Shown here: positions 10,933 through 20,518 of the stretch, one piece after another
Numbering within the stretch: position 1 is the stretch's first letter
Layout of the letters: each line of letters opens with the position of its first letter
Source: GCA-2686265 sp036010965
GTDB taxonomy: Bacteria > Planctomycetota > UBA1135 > GCA-002686595
Reading direction: 5' to 3'
Assembly (NCBI GenBank): GCA_036010965.1
Contig: DASCMO010000037.1
Coordinates: 1 to 22,436 of the forward strand
DNA: 22,436 bases
Notes under the pieces: generated by a model
Database searches by the model: none
What the model saw: the letters and a program-made list of their open reading frames with translations, nothing else
Told to the model about the DNA's origin: nothing
Made by a program: the position numbers and the translations under genes

Positions 10933-13473
10933 GTGAACCCTACAGTGTCATCAACGAGCCAAGTCTCGCTCCAGGCGAACTCCGCCATGTCCGCCGATTC
11001 TGAAAGCGCCAAGCGCCAGCTCGCGGCCTGCGAACCGCCGGCGGACCTGGTCCAGCCGGACCTCACCGCGAACGCCATCAGCGTGCTCGAACGACGCTAC
11101 CTCAAGAAGGATCCCGCGACCGGAGCGGTCGTCGAGACGCCGCAGCAGCTCTTCTGGCGCGTGGCAACCTGCGTCGCACGCCCGGAGTCAGAGCACGACG
11201 GCGGCAGCGCGGACCGCGCTCTGCTCGTGGCTCGCGAATTCTACGAGCTGATGGCGCTGCGCAAGTTCATGCCCAACAGCCCCTGCCTGATGAACGCCGG
11301 GCGGGAAATGGGGATGCTGTCAGCTTGCTTCGTCATTCCGGTCGAGGATTCGATCGAGGGCATCTTCGACGCCATCAAGGCCACGGCGATGATCCAGAAG
11401 GCTGGCGGCGGCACAGGTTTCAGCTTCTCGCGCTTGCGGCCTCAGGGCGACCTCGTGCGCTCCTCGGGTGGTACGACCGAAGGGCCGCTCTCCTTCATCC
11501 AGGTCTTCTCCCAGGCGACCGACGCCATCCAGCAGGGCGCCTTCCGGCGTGGGGCCAACATGGGCATCCTGCGCGTCGACCACCCCGATATCCTGCGCTT
11601 CATCTCCTTCAAGGACGACCGCGCGAAGCTGGAGAACTACAACGTCTCCGTCGCCGTAACCAATCGCTTCGTCGAGGAGTTGCAGGCGAATCCCGACACC
11701 GTGCACCAGGTGCAGAACCCGCGCACGAAGCAGTGGGCGACCATGCCCCGCATCGACGACAATGGCGAACCCGCAGGCGAGCCCTGGACCGTCGGCGAGC
11801 TCTGGAGCCTGATCATCGACCACGCCCACGGCAGCGGCGAACCGGGCATCGTGTTCATCGACCGCATCAACGAGCGCAACCCGATCAAGAACGTTGGCCT
11901 GATCGAGGCCACCAACCCCTGCGGCGAGCAGCCGCTGCACGCCTACGACTCGTGCAATCTCGGCTCGATCAACCTGGGCGTGCTGGTCAAGCACGATTCC
12001 AACACGGGGACGGCGGCCCCGACCTTCGACTGGGACGAGTACCGCACCATCATCCACACCACGACGCGCTTCCTCGACAACGTGATCGAGGTCAACCGCT
12101 ACCCGCTGCCCCAGATCGACAACATGTCGAAGACCACGCGGCGGATCGGCCTGGGGGTGATGGGCTTCGCCGACGCTCTGTACAAGCTCGGCATCCCCTA
12201 CAACTCCGATGAGGGGACCGAGTTTGGGACGCGCATCATGGAGGTCCTGAACGACGAGTCACACCTGGCCTCGGAGATCCTGGGGGAGGAGCGAGGGGTG
12301 TTCCCGGCATGGGAGGGTTCTGACTGGCAGAAGGAAGGACGCCGCCTGCGCAACTCCTACACGACGACCGTGGCCCCCACGGGCACCATCTCGATCATCG
12401 CCAACTGCTCCGGCGGCATCGAGCCAATGTTCAGCCTCGCGTTCGAGCGCAACGTGATGAAGGACAACATGGGGCGCCCGACGGTGATGAAGGAGGTCAA
12501 CTACGTCTTCGAGAACCTGGCGCGCGAGACCGGCTTCTACTCCGAAGAAATGGTCGAGAAGATCATCGCAGAGGGGACCCTCGAGCATCTCGACGAGGTG
12601 CCCGAGAGTATCAAGAACGTCTTCGTCACGGCCCACGACATCACGCCCTACTGGCACATGCGGATGCAGGCGGCGTTCCAGAATCACTGCGACTCGTCGA
12701 TCTCCAAGACGATCAACTTTCCCCGCGATGCCACCCCGGACGACGTGCGCGAGATCTACGAGCTCGCGATCGACCAGGGAGTGAAGGGTGTCACTGTGTA
12801 CCGGGACGGTTGCCGCGAGATGCAGCCGATGTCCCTCAAGCAACAGTCTGGCGAGGAGAAGCCGAAGCCGGGGACGGAACACTCCGGGATGCCGGCGGCC
12901 GAGGAGGATGACGGCAGCGGGCCGATGCTGATTCCGATCAAGCTGCCCGAGATCATGAGTTGCTTGCGGATCCGGCAGATGACCCCCTTCGGCAACATGC
13001 ACGTAAAGGTCTCCGTGGACCCGGCATCCTCACGCGAGCGCGAGGTCTTCGCCCAGCTCGGCAAGGGAGGCGATGTGGCCAACTCTGACCTCGAAGCCAT
13101 CTGTCGCATCCTCTCTCTGTGGTTGCGCTCCAACGGGAGCCTCGAGCTGGCCGTGAAGCAACTCGACGGCATCGGATCGAGCCTGACCGTTCCCACCAAG
13201 GACGGCCGCATCATGTCCCTTGCCGACGGCCTCGCGCGAGCCCTGCGGCGCTATCTCAAGGCGAAGGAAGAGCACGGCCTCCACAACCTGCTGCTCGGCA
13301 AGGCTTCGACCGAGGCCATCGGCGACGAGGCACCGCAGACCGCCGACCCAATCAACACCTCGGCGCCTCGCGGCGTATCGCAGTACAAGATCGTCTGCCC
13401 CTCGTGCTCGGCGAGCCTGGCCTTTGAGGAGGGCTGCGTGAAGTGCTACGGCTGCGGGTTCAGTCAGTGCTGA
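10933..13473 (+). CDS. nrdJ: Adenosylcobalamin-dependent (class II) ribonucleotide reductase
   Basis: The protein is 846 residues from the GTG at 10933, which follows a purine-rich stretch; an ATG at 10987 is the alternative start. It reduces ribonucleotides to deoxyribonucleotides using a radical generated from adenosylcobalamin, so it needs neither a small subunit nor oxygen. The redox pair is Cys132 (MLSACFVIPVEDS) and Cys341 (SCNLGSINL). The radical-site triad is Asn328, Cys330 and Glu332 in NPCGEQPL. GGGTGFSFSRLRP and the phosphate-binding PTGTISIIANCSGG segment are also present. The C-terminus (last 25 residues) has the arrangement C-P-S-C, C-V-K-C-Y-G-C and a final Cys. This matches the Cys-rich tail of class II enzymes, which re-reduces the active site and may bind zinc. 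No other ribonucleotide reductase gene is in the window. Confidence 0.95.
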   Translation: MNPTVSSTSQVSLQANSAMSADSESAKRQLAACEPPADLVQPDLTANAISVLERRYLKKDPATGAVVETPQQLFWRVATCVARPESEHDGGSADRALLVAREFYELMALRKFMPNSPCLMNAGREMGMLSACFVIPVEDSIEGIFDAIKATAMIQKAGGGTGFSFSRLRPQGDLVRSSGGTTEGPLSFIQVFSQATDAIQQGAFRRGANMGILRVDHPDILRFISFKDDRAKLENYNVSVAVTNRFVEELQANPDTVHQVQNPRTKQWATMPRIDDNGEPAGEPWTVGELWSLIIDHAHGSGEPGIVFIDRINERNPIKNVGLIEATNPCGEQPLHAYDSCNLGSINLGVLVKHDSNTGTAAPTFDWDEYRTIIHTTTRFLDNVIEVNRYPLPQIDNMSKTTRRIGLGVMGFADALYKLGIPYNSDEGTEFGTRIMEVLNDESHLASEILGEERGVFPAWEGSDWQKEGRRLRNSYTTTVAPTGTISIIANCSGGIEPMFSLAFERNVMKDNMGRPTVMKEVNYVFENLARETGFYSEEMVEKIIAEGTLEHLDEVPESIKNVFVTAHDITPYWHMRMQAAFQNHCDSSISKTINFPRDATPDDVREIYELAIDQGVKGVTVYRDGCREMQPMSLKQQSGEEKPKPGTEHSGMPAAEEDDGSGPMLIPIKLPEIMSCLRIRQMTPFGNMHVKVSVDPASSREREVFAQLGKGGDVANSDLEAICRILSLWLRSNGSLELAVKQLDGIGSSLTVPTKDGRIMSLADGLARALRRYLKAKEEHGLHNLLLGKASTEAIGDEAPQTADPINTSAPRGVSQYKIVCPSCSASLAFEEGCVKCYGCGFSQC

Positions 13474-13508
13474 TTTAGCTCTCAGTACTGATTCGCTCTC
13501 AGTGCTGA
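13465..13508. repeat. Three imperfect CAGT-x-CTGA repeats at the nrdJ 3' end
   Basis: CAGTGCTGA (13465-13473, which includes the nrdJ stop codon), CAGTACTGA (13483-13491) and CAGTGCTGA (13500-13508) recur every 17-18 bases. The second and third are both preceded by CTCT. The middle copy, with its flanking T, is the perfect ten-base palindrome TCAGTACTGA, and the others are one base off. They could be a local duplication, protein-binding sites or 3' end RNA structure. Confidence 0.55.
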
Positions 13509-13522
13509 GCTGCCTCGCCATC

Positions 13523-13563
13523 CACACTCGCCCAGGGCCATCGCGTCCTGGGCGAGAGTGTTT
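13523..13563 (+). terminator. Rho-independent terminator of nrdJ
   Basis: CTCGCCCAGG (13527-13536) pairs perfectly with CCTGGGCGAG (13547-13556) around a ten-base loop. After one A-A mismatch, three more pairs extend the stem (13523-13525 with 13558-13560). It is followed immediately by TTT. The T-run is short, but the stem is strong and sits 50 bases past the nrdJ stop. It could also terminate the convergent gene ending at 13630, although no T-run is seen on that strand. Confidence 0.7.
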
Positions 13564-13629
13564 CCATACAAGATGGCTGCGCGCGCAGCCTCCCCCTCCC
13601 GGGCGACGGTCCCGGAGAGACGGATGAGA

Positions 13630-14214
13630 TCAACGGCGCCCGTCACCGGGATCGGGCTCGGGTGCGGCACGCCGCCCGAAGAAGTCGCCCTCGTAGCCTG
13701 GCGAGGAGGCGATCTTCACGAAGGTGAAGCGTGATCCGTCATGGCGGTTGGTGAGGATCAGCTGCTCGGATGCGAACAGCACCCGGTAGGAACCCTGCTC
13801 CCCGGTGGGCAAGAAGGTGAACTCCCCCTCATCGCCGAGGCTTCCGATCAGGCCCGTCGTGTCGAGGTAGCCCGCGTGATTGAAGTGCAGTCGGTGGGTG
13901 CCGGTCTGGAGGATCTCGTCCACCTGCTCGTCGCGCTCGTGATAGGCGATGTGCATCTCGATGGACATGAACTCCTCCGAGACGAGCAGGATCGCGCTGT
14001 CTTTCCGCCCTTCCGCGTGCAGGCCGCTGATGGAGGCGTCGGTCAGGCGCCAGCACCCCTGCATGCGTGCGAGGAGGCCGCTGTTGAGTTCTCGCGGGGG
14101 GGTGGGGAGTTCGCGGTCGTCCGCCGGCGCGGGACCTTCGTCCTGGTCGGCGTGGCCGACCGCGAGGGCTCCGAGCGGCATGAGTGCGAGGAGGGCGATG
14201 ATCGAGGGGCGCAT
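13630..14214 (-). CDS. Secreted protein of unknown function (possibly lipocalin-like)
   Basis: The protein is 194 residues. The N-terminus MRPSIIALLALMPLGALAVGHA is a clear signal peptide with an Ala-x-x-His-Ala region for cleavage near residue 22, so export is likely. After an acidic, proline-rich linker the mature part begins MQGCWRLTDASISG. It continues with alternating hydrophobic stretches such as SAILLVSEEFMSIEMHIAY and SYRVLFASEQLILTN, suggestive of a beta-barrel or beta-sandwich. An early G-x-W motif followed by beta strands is seen in lipocalin-like domains, but this resemblance is weak. The start at 14214 is supported by GGAAGGA about 5 bases upstream. I do not recognise the family. 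It is divergent from the cation transporter gene. Confidence 0.7.
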   Translation of the reverse strand: MRPSIIALLALMPLGALAVGHADQDEGPAPADDRELPTPPRELNSGLLARMQGCWRLTDASISGLHAEGRKDSAILLVSEEFMSIEMHIAYHERDEQVDEILQTGTHRLHFNHAGYLDTTGLIGSLGDEGEFTFLPTGEQGSYRVLFASEQLILTNRHDGSRFTFVKIASSPGYEGDFFGRRAAPEPDPGDGRR

Positions 14215-14291
14215 GGTGTCCTTCCCTTTGGTGAGAGTGGCGCGCGCCCCAGGATAGACTGTCGGTGCCTCCCCGGCCGCCTCGGGGGCGA

Positions 14292-15182
14292 GTGGATCCA
14301 TTGAAAGGTCTTCCCGATATACCGGCCGCGAAGCGCGCCTTGCGCGTTCACCAGCTGAATGCCGTGGTCAACATGGCCCTGGCTGGGGGCAAGGTCTTTA
14401 TTGGACTGGCGACCGGCTCACCTTCCCTGGTGGCTCACGGCGTGGAGAACGCCGCGGACCTCCTGAGCAATGTGCTGGCCTGGGTGGGCCAGCGCATCGC
14501 CCTGCGGCCACCGGATGAGGATCATCATTACGGCCACGGCAACGCGGAAGCCCTGACCGCGGTCGTGATCGGTGTGATCATCCTCGGCAGTGGCTTGGCG
14601 GTCGCCTACGGCGCCGCGACCGGACGCGTGGTCGGAGGCGAGGCCAGTGCGTCGTGGAGCCTGGCGCTCGCCGCGGCCGCCCTCTCCGCGCTCGCTTGCG
14701 AGGCCCTGGCCCGTTTCAACGCGCGCGCAGCGGGAGAGTTCTCGAGCCCCATCCTCAGGGCCCTGGCCCGGGACAAGCGCTCCGACGCCTTGACGAGTCT
14801 GGTGGTCATGGCCGGCATCGCGGGGAGTCAGGTGGGGCTCGGCCTGGCAGACATGGTGGTCGCCGTCGGGGTGGGTGTCTGGATCTGCATCATGGGTTGC
14901 CGGAGCATTTCCGAGGGCCTCGATGTCCTGATGGACCGCGTGCCCGACACGGGCATGCGGGAGGAGTTGCGGGCCATCGCCCGAGAGGTGGCGGGGGTCG
15001 AGGCTGTGGGAAAAATCCGCATCCATCCCCTCGGCACCACCTGCCGGGTAGACATGGAGATCAGCGTCGCGGGGCGCTTGAGCGTCTCGGAAGGCCACGA
15101 GATCGCCCACGAAGTCGAGGATTCCATCACGCGCTGCCGACAGCGGATCGTACAGGTCGCCGTCCACGTGAATCCGGCGTGA
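14292..15182 (+). CDS. Cation diffusion facilitator (CDF) metal transporter
   Basis: The protein is 296 residues from the GTG at 14292, which has GGGGGCGA just upstream; an earlier in-frame GTG at 14265 is possible. It has about six hydrophobic segments and a soluble C-terminal domain (about 212-296), the CDF/YiiP plan. The region ATGSPSLVAHGVENAADLLSN in TM2 and HHYGHGNAEALTA before TM3 is typical of the family. The central metal site looks like Glu52-x3-Asp56 in TM2 and Asp161-x3-Asp165 (RDKRSDALTS) in TM5. Zinc transporters usually have a His in one of these pairs. An all-acidic site is closer to the manganese branch, so Mn or Fe export is possible. A TAGACT sequence at 14255-14260 is a candidate -10 box for this gene. 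Confidence 0.9.
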   Translation: MDPLKGLPDIPAAKRALRVHQLNAVVNMALAGGKVFIGLATGSPSLVAHGVENAADLLSNVLAWVGQRIALRPPDEDHHYGHGNAEALTAVVIGVIILGSGLAVAYGAATGRVVGGEASASWSLALAAAALSALACEALARFNARAAGEFSSPILRALARDKRSDALTSLVVMAGIAGSQVGLGLADMVVAVGVGVWICIMGCRSISEGLDVLMDRVPDTGMREELRAIAREVAGVEAVGKIRIHPLGTTCRVDMEISVAGRLSVSEGHEIAHEVEDSITRCRQRIVQVAVHVNPA

Positions 15183-15234
15183 GCGGCGATACCCTTGCCC
15201 GCGCCGGGGCCGGGCTGGGAAGATAGCCCGCGGC

Positions 15235-15250
15235 GCGGCCCTCCGGCCGC
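15235..15250 (+). other. GC-rich hairpin upstream of the DsbD gene
   Basis: GCGGCC-CTCC-GGCCGC is a perfect six-pair stem with a four-base loop, 21 bases before the DsbD start. There is no T-run, so it is not an obvious terminator for the CDF gene. It could stabilise or modulate the DsbD transcript, or be chance in GC-rich DNA. Confidence 0.35.
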
Positions 15251-15271
15251 CCGTGTTCGGAACCAACGATC

Positions 15272-17185
15272 ATGCAACGACCCAGATTCATCATCTTGGC
15301 CGCTCTGGCGGCTCTCTTCGCCCTGACCGCTTCCGCCTCCGCCCAGGGATCGAAGGCGCGGGTGTCGATGTACTCGCGCCTGGAAGGAGACCAGGTGGAG
15401 ATCGCCATGCGCGTGCGTATCGACTTCCACTGGCACCTCTACCACGACGACCTCGGTCCCGCGGACGCCGTGGGGCTCCCGACCAAGGTGAAGCTCTCCG
15501 GCGAGGGCGTGGAGTTCGGCCCGGTGATCTTCCCCGAGCCCGTGCGCTACGAGCAGAAGGGGCTTGGGGCAGGCGGCGGCGACACGCACATCCTCGGCCA
15601 CGAAGGGAACATCGTCCTCTACGCCGTGGGGACCTTGACGGATGGCGACGAACTGCCCGCTCTCTCGGCGCGCTTCGACGGGTTGACCTGCGACGAGGGC
15701 GGGTCGTGTATTCCCTGGTCGGCGACCGTGAAGTCCCAGGGGCGCGGGCCGGACAGTGTCTTCGCGGACTTCCCGCGCGGAGGCGAAGCTGACGGCGAGG
15801 ACACCAGCCAGTTAGACGCCGGCGGGGGCGCGGGTTCGGGCGAGGAGAAGGGCTCCGGCGACGGCCTGCTGGCCTTCATCTTGCTGGCGATCGGCGGCGG
15901 ACTGTTCGCGCTGATGATGCCCTGTACCTACCCGATGATCCCTATCACGATCTCGTTCTTCACCAAGCAAGCGGACGCGCGCGGGGGCAAGGTGCTGCCG
16001 CTCTCGTTGGCCTACGGCGCGGGGATCGTCCTGATCTTCGTCGCCATCGGTGTGGTGGTCGGGCCCGTGATCATCCGCTTCGCCATCCACCCGCTCACCA
16101 ACCTCGCGATCGGCCTGCTGTTCTTGCTCTTCGCCGCCGTGCTGTTCGGCGCCTTGGATCTGCGTCCGCCGCAGTTCCTCATGAACGTCGCAGGCAAGGC
16201 GAGCATGAAGGGTGGCTACGCGGGCGTCTTCGTGATGGGCGCCACCCTGGTCGTGACCTCCTTTACCTGCACCGCGCCCTTCGTCGGCAGCCTCCTGTCG
16301 GTCGGGGCCTCGGGCGGGAGCATCGCGCGCATTGCCCTGGGCATGGCCGTGTTCGGCGCGACGATGGCGATCCCGTTCGTGTTCCTCTCGCTCCTGCCGG
16401 GGAAGGCTCACGCGATGCCCCAGAGTGGCGAGTGGATGAACACGCTCAAGGTCTCCCTCGGCTTCGTGGAGGTGGCGGCCGCGCTCAAGTTCATCTCGAA
16501 CGCGGACATCGCCTGGGACTGGCAGCTGCTGTCGATGGAGCTGTTTCTGTTGCTGTGGACCGGGATCTTTCTGACCGGCGCCGCCTACCTCTTCGGTTGG
16601 CTGAAGCTGAAAGCGGGCGAGGGAACGGGCTCGAGCCCCGGGAAGCTCGTGGGCGGCCTCTCGATGGCGCTCTTCGCGATCTACTGCTTCTACGGTGCCC
16701 AGGGCAACCAGGTCACCGGGATCATGTACGCGATCACTCCGCCCCCGGGCTACGCCGTCGCCGCGAGCGCTGGTGGAGGGGGCGAGGGCGGCACCGCGGC
16801 CTCGCGCGCCACCCACCCGGTCATCGAAGACGACTACCAGGGAGCGCGCCGGCGCGCTCAGGAAGAAGGCCGACTCCTGTTCATCAACTTCACGGGCAAG
16901 TTGTGAGCAGCCTGCCGGCAGATGGAGCAATCCGTCTTCCCCGCCCCGGCGGTCGCCGAGGAACTGAATCGGATGATTGAGGCTCGACTCCACAATGACG
17001 GGCCTACACCGGAAGAGGTGCGCCAGCTTGAGCTTGACATGGTCGATTCCTACGCGACCCCCGTCTACGTGGTCCTGGACCCCGAGAGCGGTGAGCAGCT
17101 TGGCGTGCAGCACGGCGCACGGGACTTCAGCGTGGAGAAATTCACAGCCTTCTTGCGCGAGGCTCGACAGAGCGCGAAGGACTGA
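15272..17185 (+). CDS. dsbD: DsbD-family thiol:disulfide interchange protein with predicted selenocysteine (UGA at 16904-16906)
   Basis: Read through one in-frame TGA, the frame encodes 637 residues: signal peptide (1-24), an N-terminal periplasmic DsbD alpha-like domain, an eight-segment-like membrane core (about 200-485) and a C-terminal thioredoxin-like domain (about 520-637). DsbD carries electrons from cytoplasmic thioredoxin across the membrane to periplasmic acceptors. The relay pairs are all present: Cys140/Cys146 (LTCDEGGSCIPW), Cys218 (MPCTYPMIP) with Cys333 (SFTCTAPF), and the last pair FINFTGKL-U-AACRQME, where position 545 is TGA and Cys548 is the partner. Homologues have Cys at 545. 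After the TGA the domain continues normally, including the cis-proline segment ATPVYVVLDP (Pro597), and ends at a TGA at 17183-17185. Alternatives are a nonsense mutation or a base-call error. A gene caller would stop at 16906. Confidence 0.85.
16917..16936 (+). promoter_or_regulatory. Predicted bacterial SECIS element (selenocysteine insertion)
   Basis: GGCAGAT (16917-16923) can pair with ATCCGTC (16930-16936): six pairs including one G-U, plus one A-C mismatch. They enclose the loop GGAGCA. The loop begins with G about 18 bases after the UGA, inside the spacing generally accepted for bacterial SECIS elements, and bacterial SECIS loops typically have an unpaired G at this place. In bacteria this element is inside the coding region, as here. 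Pairing was worked out by hand and no folding energy was computed. Confidence 0.55.
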
Positions 17186-17221
17186 GCGCGCTCTGGCGGG
17201 GAAGCTGGTGGCGGGTGCGGA

Positions 17222-19417
<2,196 letters not shown>

Positions 19418-19426
19418 CGTGGAGGC

Positions 19427-19660
19427 TCAACGGCCCTCGACGCCCACCTCGAGCCGCGCGGCATCCCCGCAGCGCAGGGTGAGATGGCAGCCCCGGAACT
19501 CGACTTCGAGCACGTCGCCCACCTTCACCCGTCGCACGAGGCGCACGGGTGTTCCCGGGAGCAGGCCCATCTCCATCAGGCGTCGGCGAAGGCCGCGGTC
19601 GCCGCCTACGGAGAGCAGCCGGGCGCGGGTTCCGGGGGGGATTTCGGACAGGCGGGGCAT
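19427..19660 (-). CDS. feoA: Ferrous iron transport protein A
   Basis: The protein is 77 residues from the ATG at 19660. FeoA is a small cytoplasmic SH3-like protein required for FeoB activity. MPRLSEIPPGTRARLLSV is a standard FeoA start. RLMEMGLLPGTPVRLVRR is the conserved middle motif, and the end VEFRGCHLTLRCGDAARLEV fits the final strands (usual pattern G-x-x-[IL]-x-[IL]-R-x-x-[ED]-A). Upstream in-frame ATGs at 19693 (with AGGA about 8 bases before it) and 19702 would add 11 or 14 residues that do not look like the family. The shorter start leaves a 51-base divergent region shared with rpiA. Confidence 0.9.
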   Translation of the reverse strand: MPRLSEIPPGTRARLLSVGGDRGLRRRLMEMGLLPGTPVRLVRRVKVGDVLEVEFRGCHLTLRCGDAARLEVGVEGR

Positions 19661-19666
19661 GGGAAT

Positions 19667-19686
19667 TGGATCGGTATTGAGATCCA
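19667..19686. promoter_or_regulatory. Inverted repeat TGGATC-N8-GATCCA between feoA and rpiA
   Basis: Perfect six-base arms (19667-19672 and 19681-19686) separated by 8 bases, placed just upstream of the preferred feoA start and 25 bases before rpiA. The geometry suits a dimeric regulator. The sequence does not match the classic Fur or DtxR box. If feoA instead starts at 19693 or 19702, the dyad would be inside its coding region. Confidence 0.35.
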
Positions 19687-19711
19687 GTCTCATTTTAGCC
19701 ATCCTGAGTCT

Positions 19712-20461
19712 ATGGCAGGAACGGTCAATCCCCTGACCTCCCGCCGGTGCGAGGAGAATCCCCTGGCCAACCCCAAGGAAGTGGCCGGCCGGCAGGCCGC
19801 TCAGCTCGTCGAGAGTGGCATGACCGTCGGTCTGGGGACCGGTTCAACGGTCGCGTTCACCCTCTTGGGTCTGGCAGAACGCATCGAACAGGAGGGCCTG
19901 GAGATGCGCGGCGTGCCGACTTCGATCGACACCGAGACGCGTTCGCGCGAGCTGGGCATCCCCCTGACGACCCTCGAAGACGTCGAGCGTCTCGACCTGA
20001 CGATCGACGGTGCGGACGAGATCGACGGTGACTTTCAGATGATCAAGGGCGGCGGCGGCGCTCTCTTGCGGGAGAAGGTCGTGGCGTCAATCAGCGAGCG
20101 TGTGGCGATCGTCGTCGGACGCGAGAAGGTGGTCGAGCGTCTCGGGCTCTCGTTCTTGTTGCCCGTGGAGGTGGTCCCCTTCGCCTTGCCGACCGTGTCT
20201 CGCGAGCTGCGGCGTCTGGGTTGCGAGCCCGTCTTGCGTCTCGACGGTCCATCGGCACCCTTTTGTACCGACAACGGCAACCGCATCCTGGACTGTCGCT
20301 TCGCCGAGGGCATCGCGGACGCCCCAGCTCTGGAGCGAGAACTGGCGCGCTTGCCCGGCGTCGTCGAGAGCGGCCTGTTCATCGACCTCGCCCACACGGC
20401 CCTGATCGGCGACGATGACGGCACGGTGACGCAGACTCACCGCCGTTCTCCCGCCAGCTAG
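19712..20461 (+). CDS. rpiA: Ribose-5-phosphate isomerase A
   Basis: The protein is 249 residues, slightly longer than the usual 220-230 because of an N-terminal extension of about 20 residues. It interconverts ribose-5-phosphate and ribulose-5-phosphate in the pentose phosphate pathway. Phosphate-binding GLGTGSTVAFTL (40-51), the aspartate motif TIDGADEID (97-105; Asp99, Asp102) and KGGGGALLREK (112-122; Lys112 and the catalytic base Glu121) are all present. The start ATG at 19712 is the only Met near the expected N-terminus; a start at one of the internal codons nearer the conserved KEVAGRQAA helix cannot be excluded. It is divergent from feoA. CATTTTAG near 19691-19698 is a weak -10 candidate. 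Confidence 0.94.
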   Translation: MAGTVNPLTSRRCEENPLANPKEVAGRQAAQLVESGMTVGLGTGSTVAFTLLGLAERIEQEGLEMRGVPTSIDTETRSRELGIPLTTLEDVERLDLTIDGADEIDGDFQMIKGGGGALLREKVVASISERVAIVVGREKVVERLGLSFLLPVEVVPFALPTVSRELRRLGCEPVLRLDGPSAPFCTDNGNRILDCRFAEGIADAPALERELARLPGVVESGLFIDLAHTALIGDDDGTVTQTHRRSPAS

Positions 20462-20518
20462 AGAGCGCACGATCGTCTCCCGCCGCGCCGTCGGCGTACG
20501 AGCGCTCGAGGACCGAAT

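Noticed and set aside
16922..17185. Separate small 87-residue gene starting at the ATG at 16922
   Set aside because: It is in the same frame as dsbD, has no Shine-Dalgarno, and would be a thioredoxin domain cut after its active site. Read-through of TGA explains it better.
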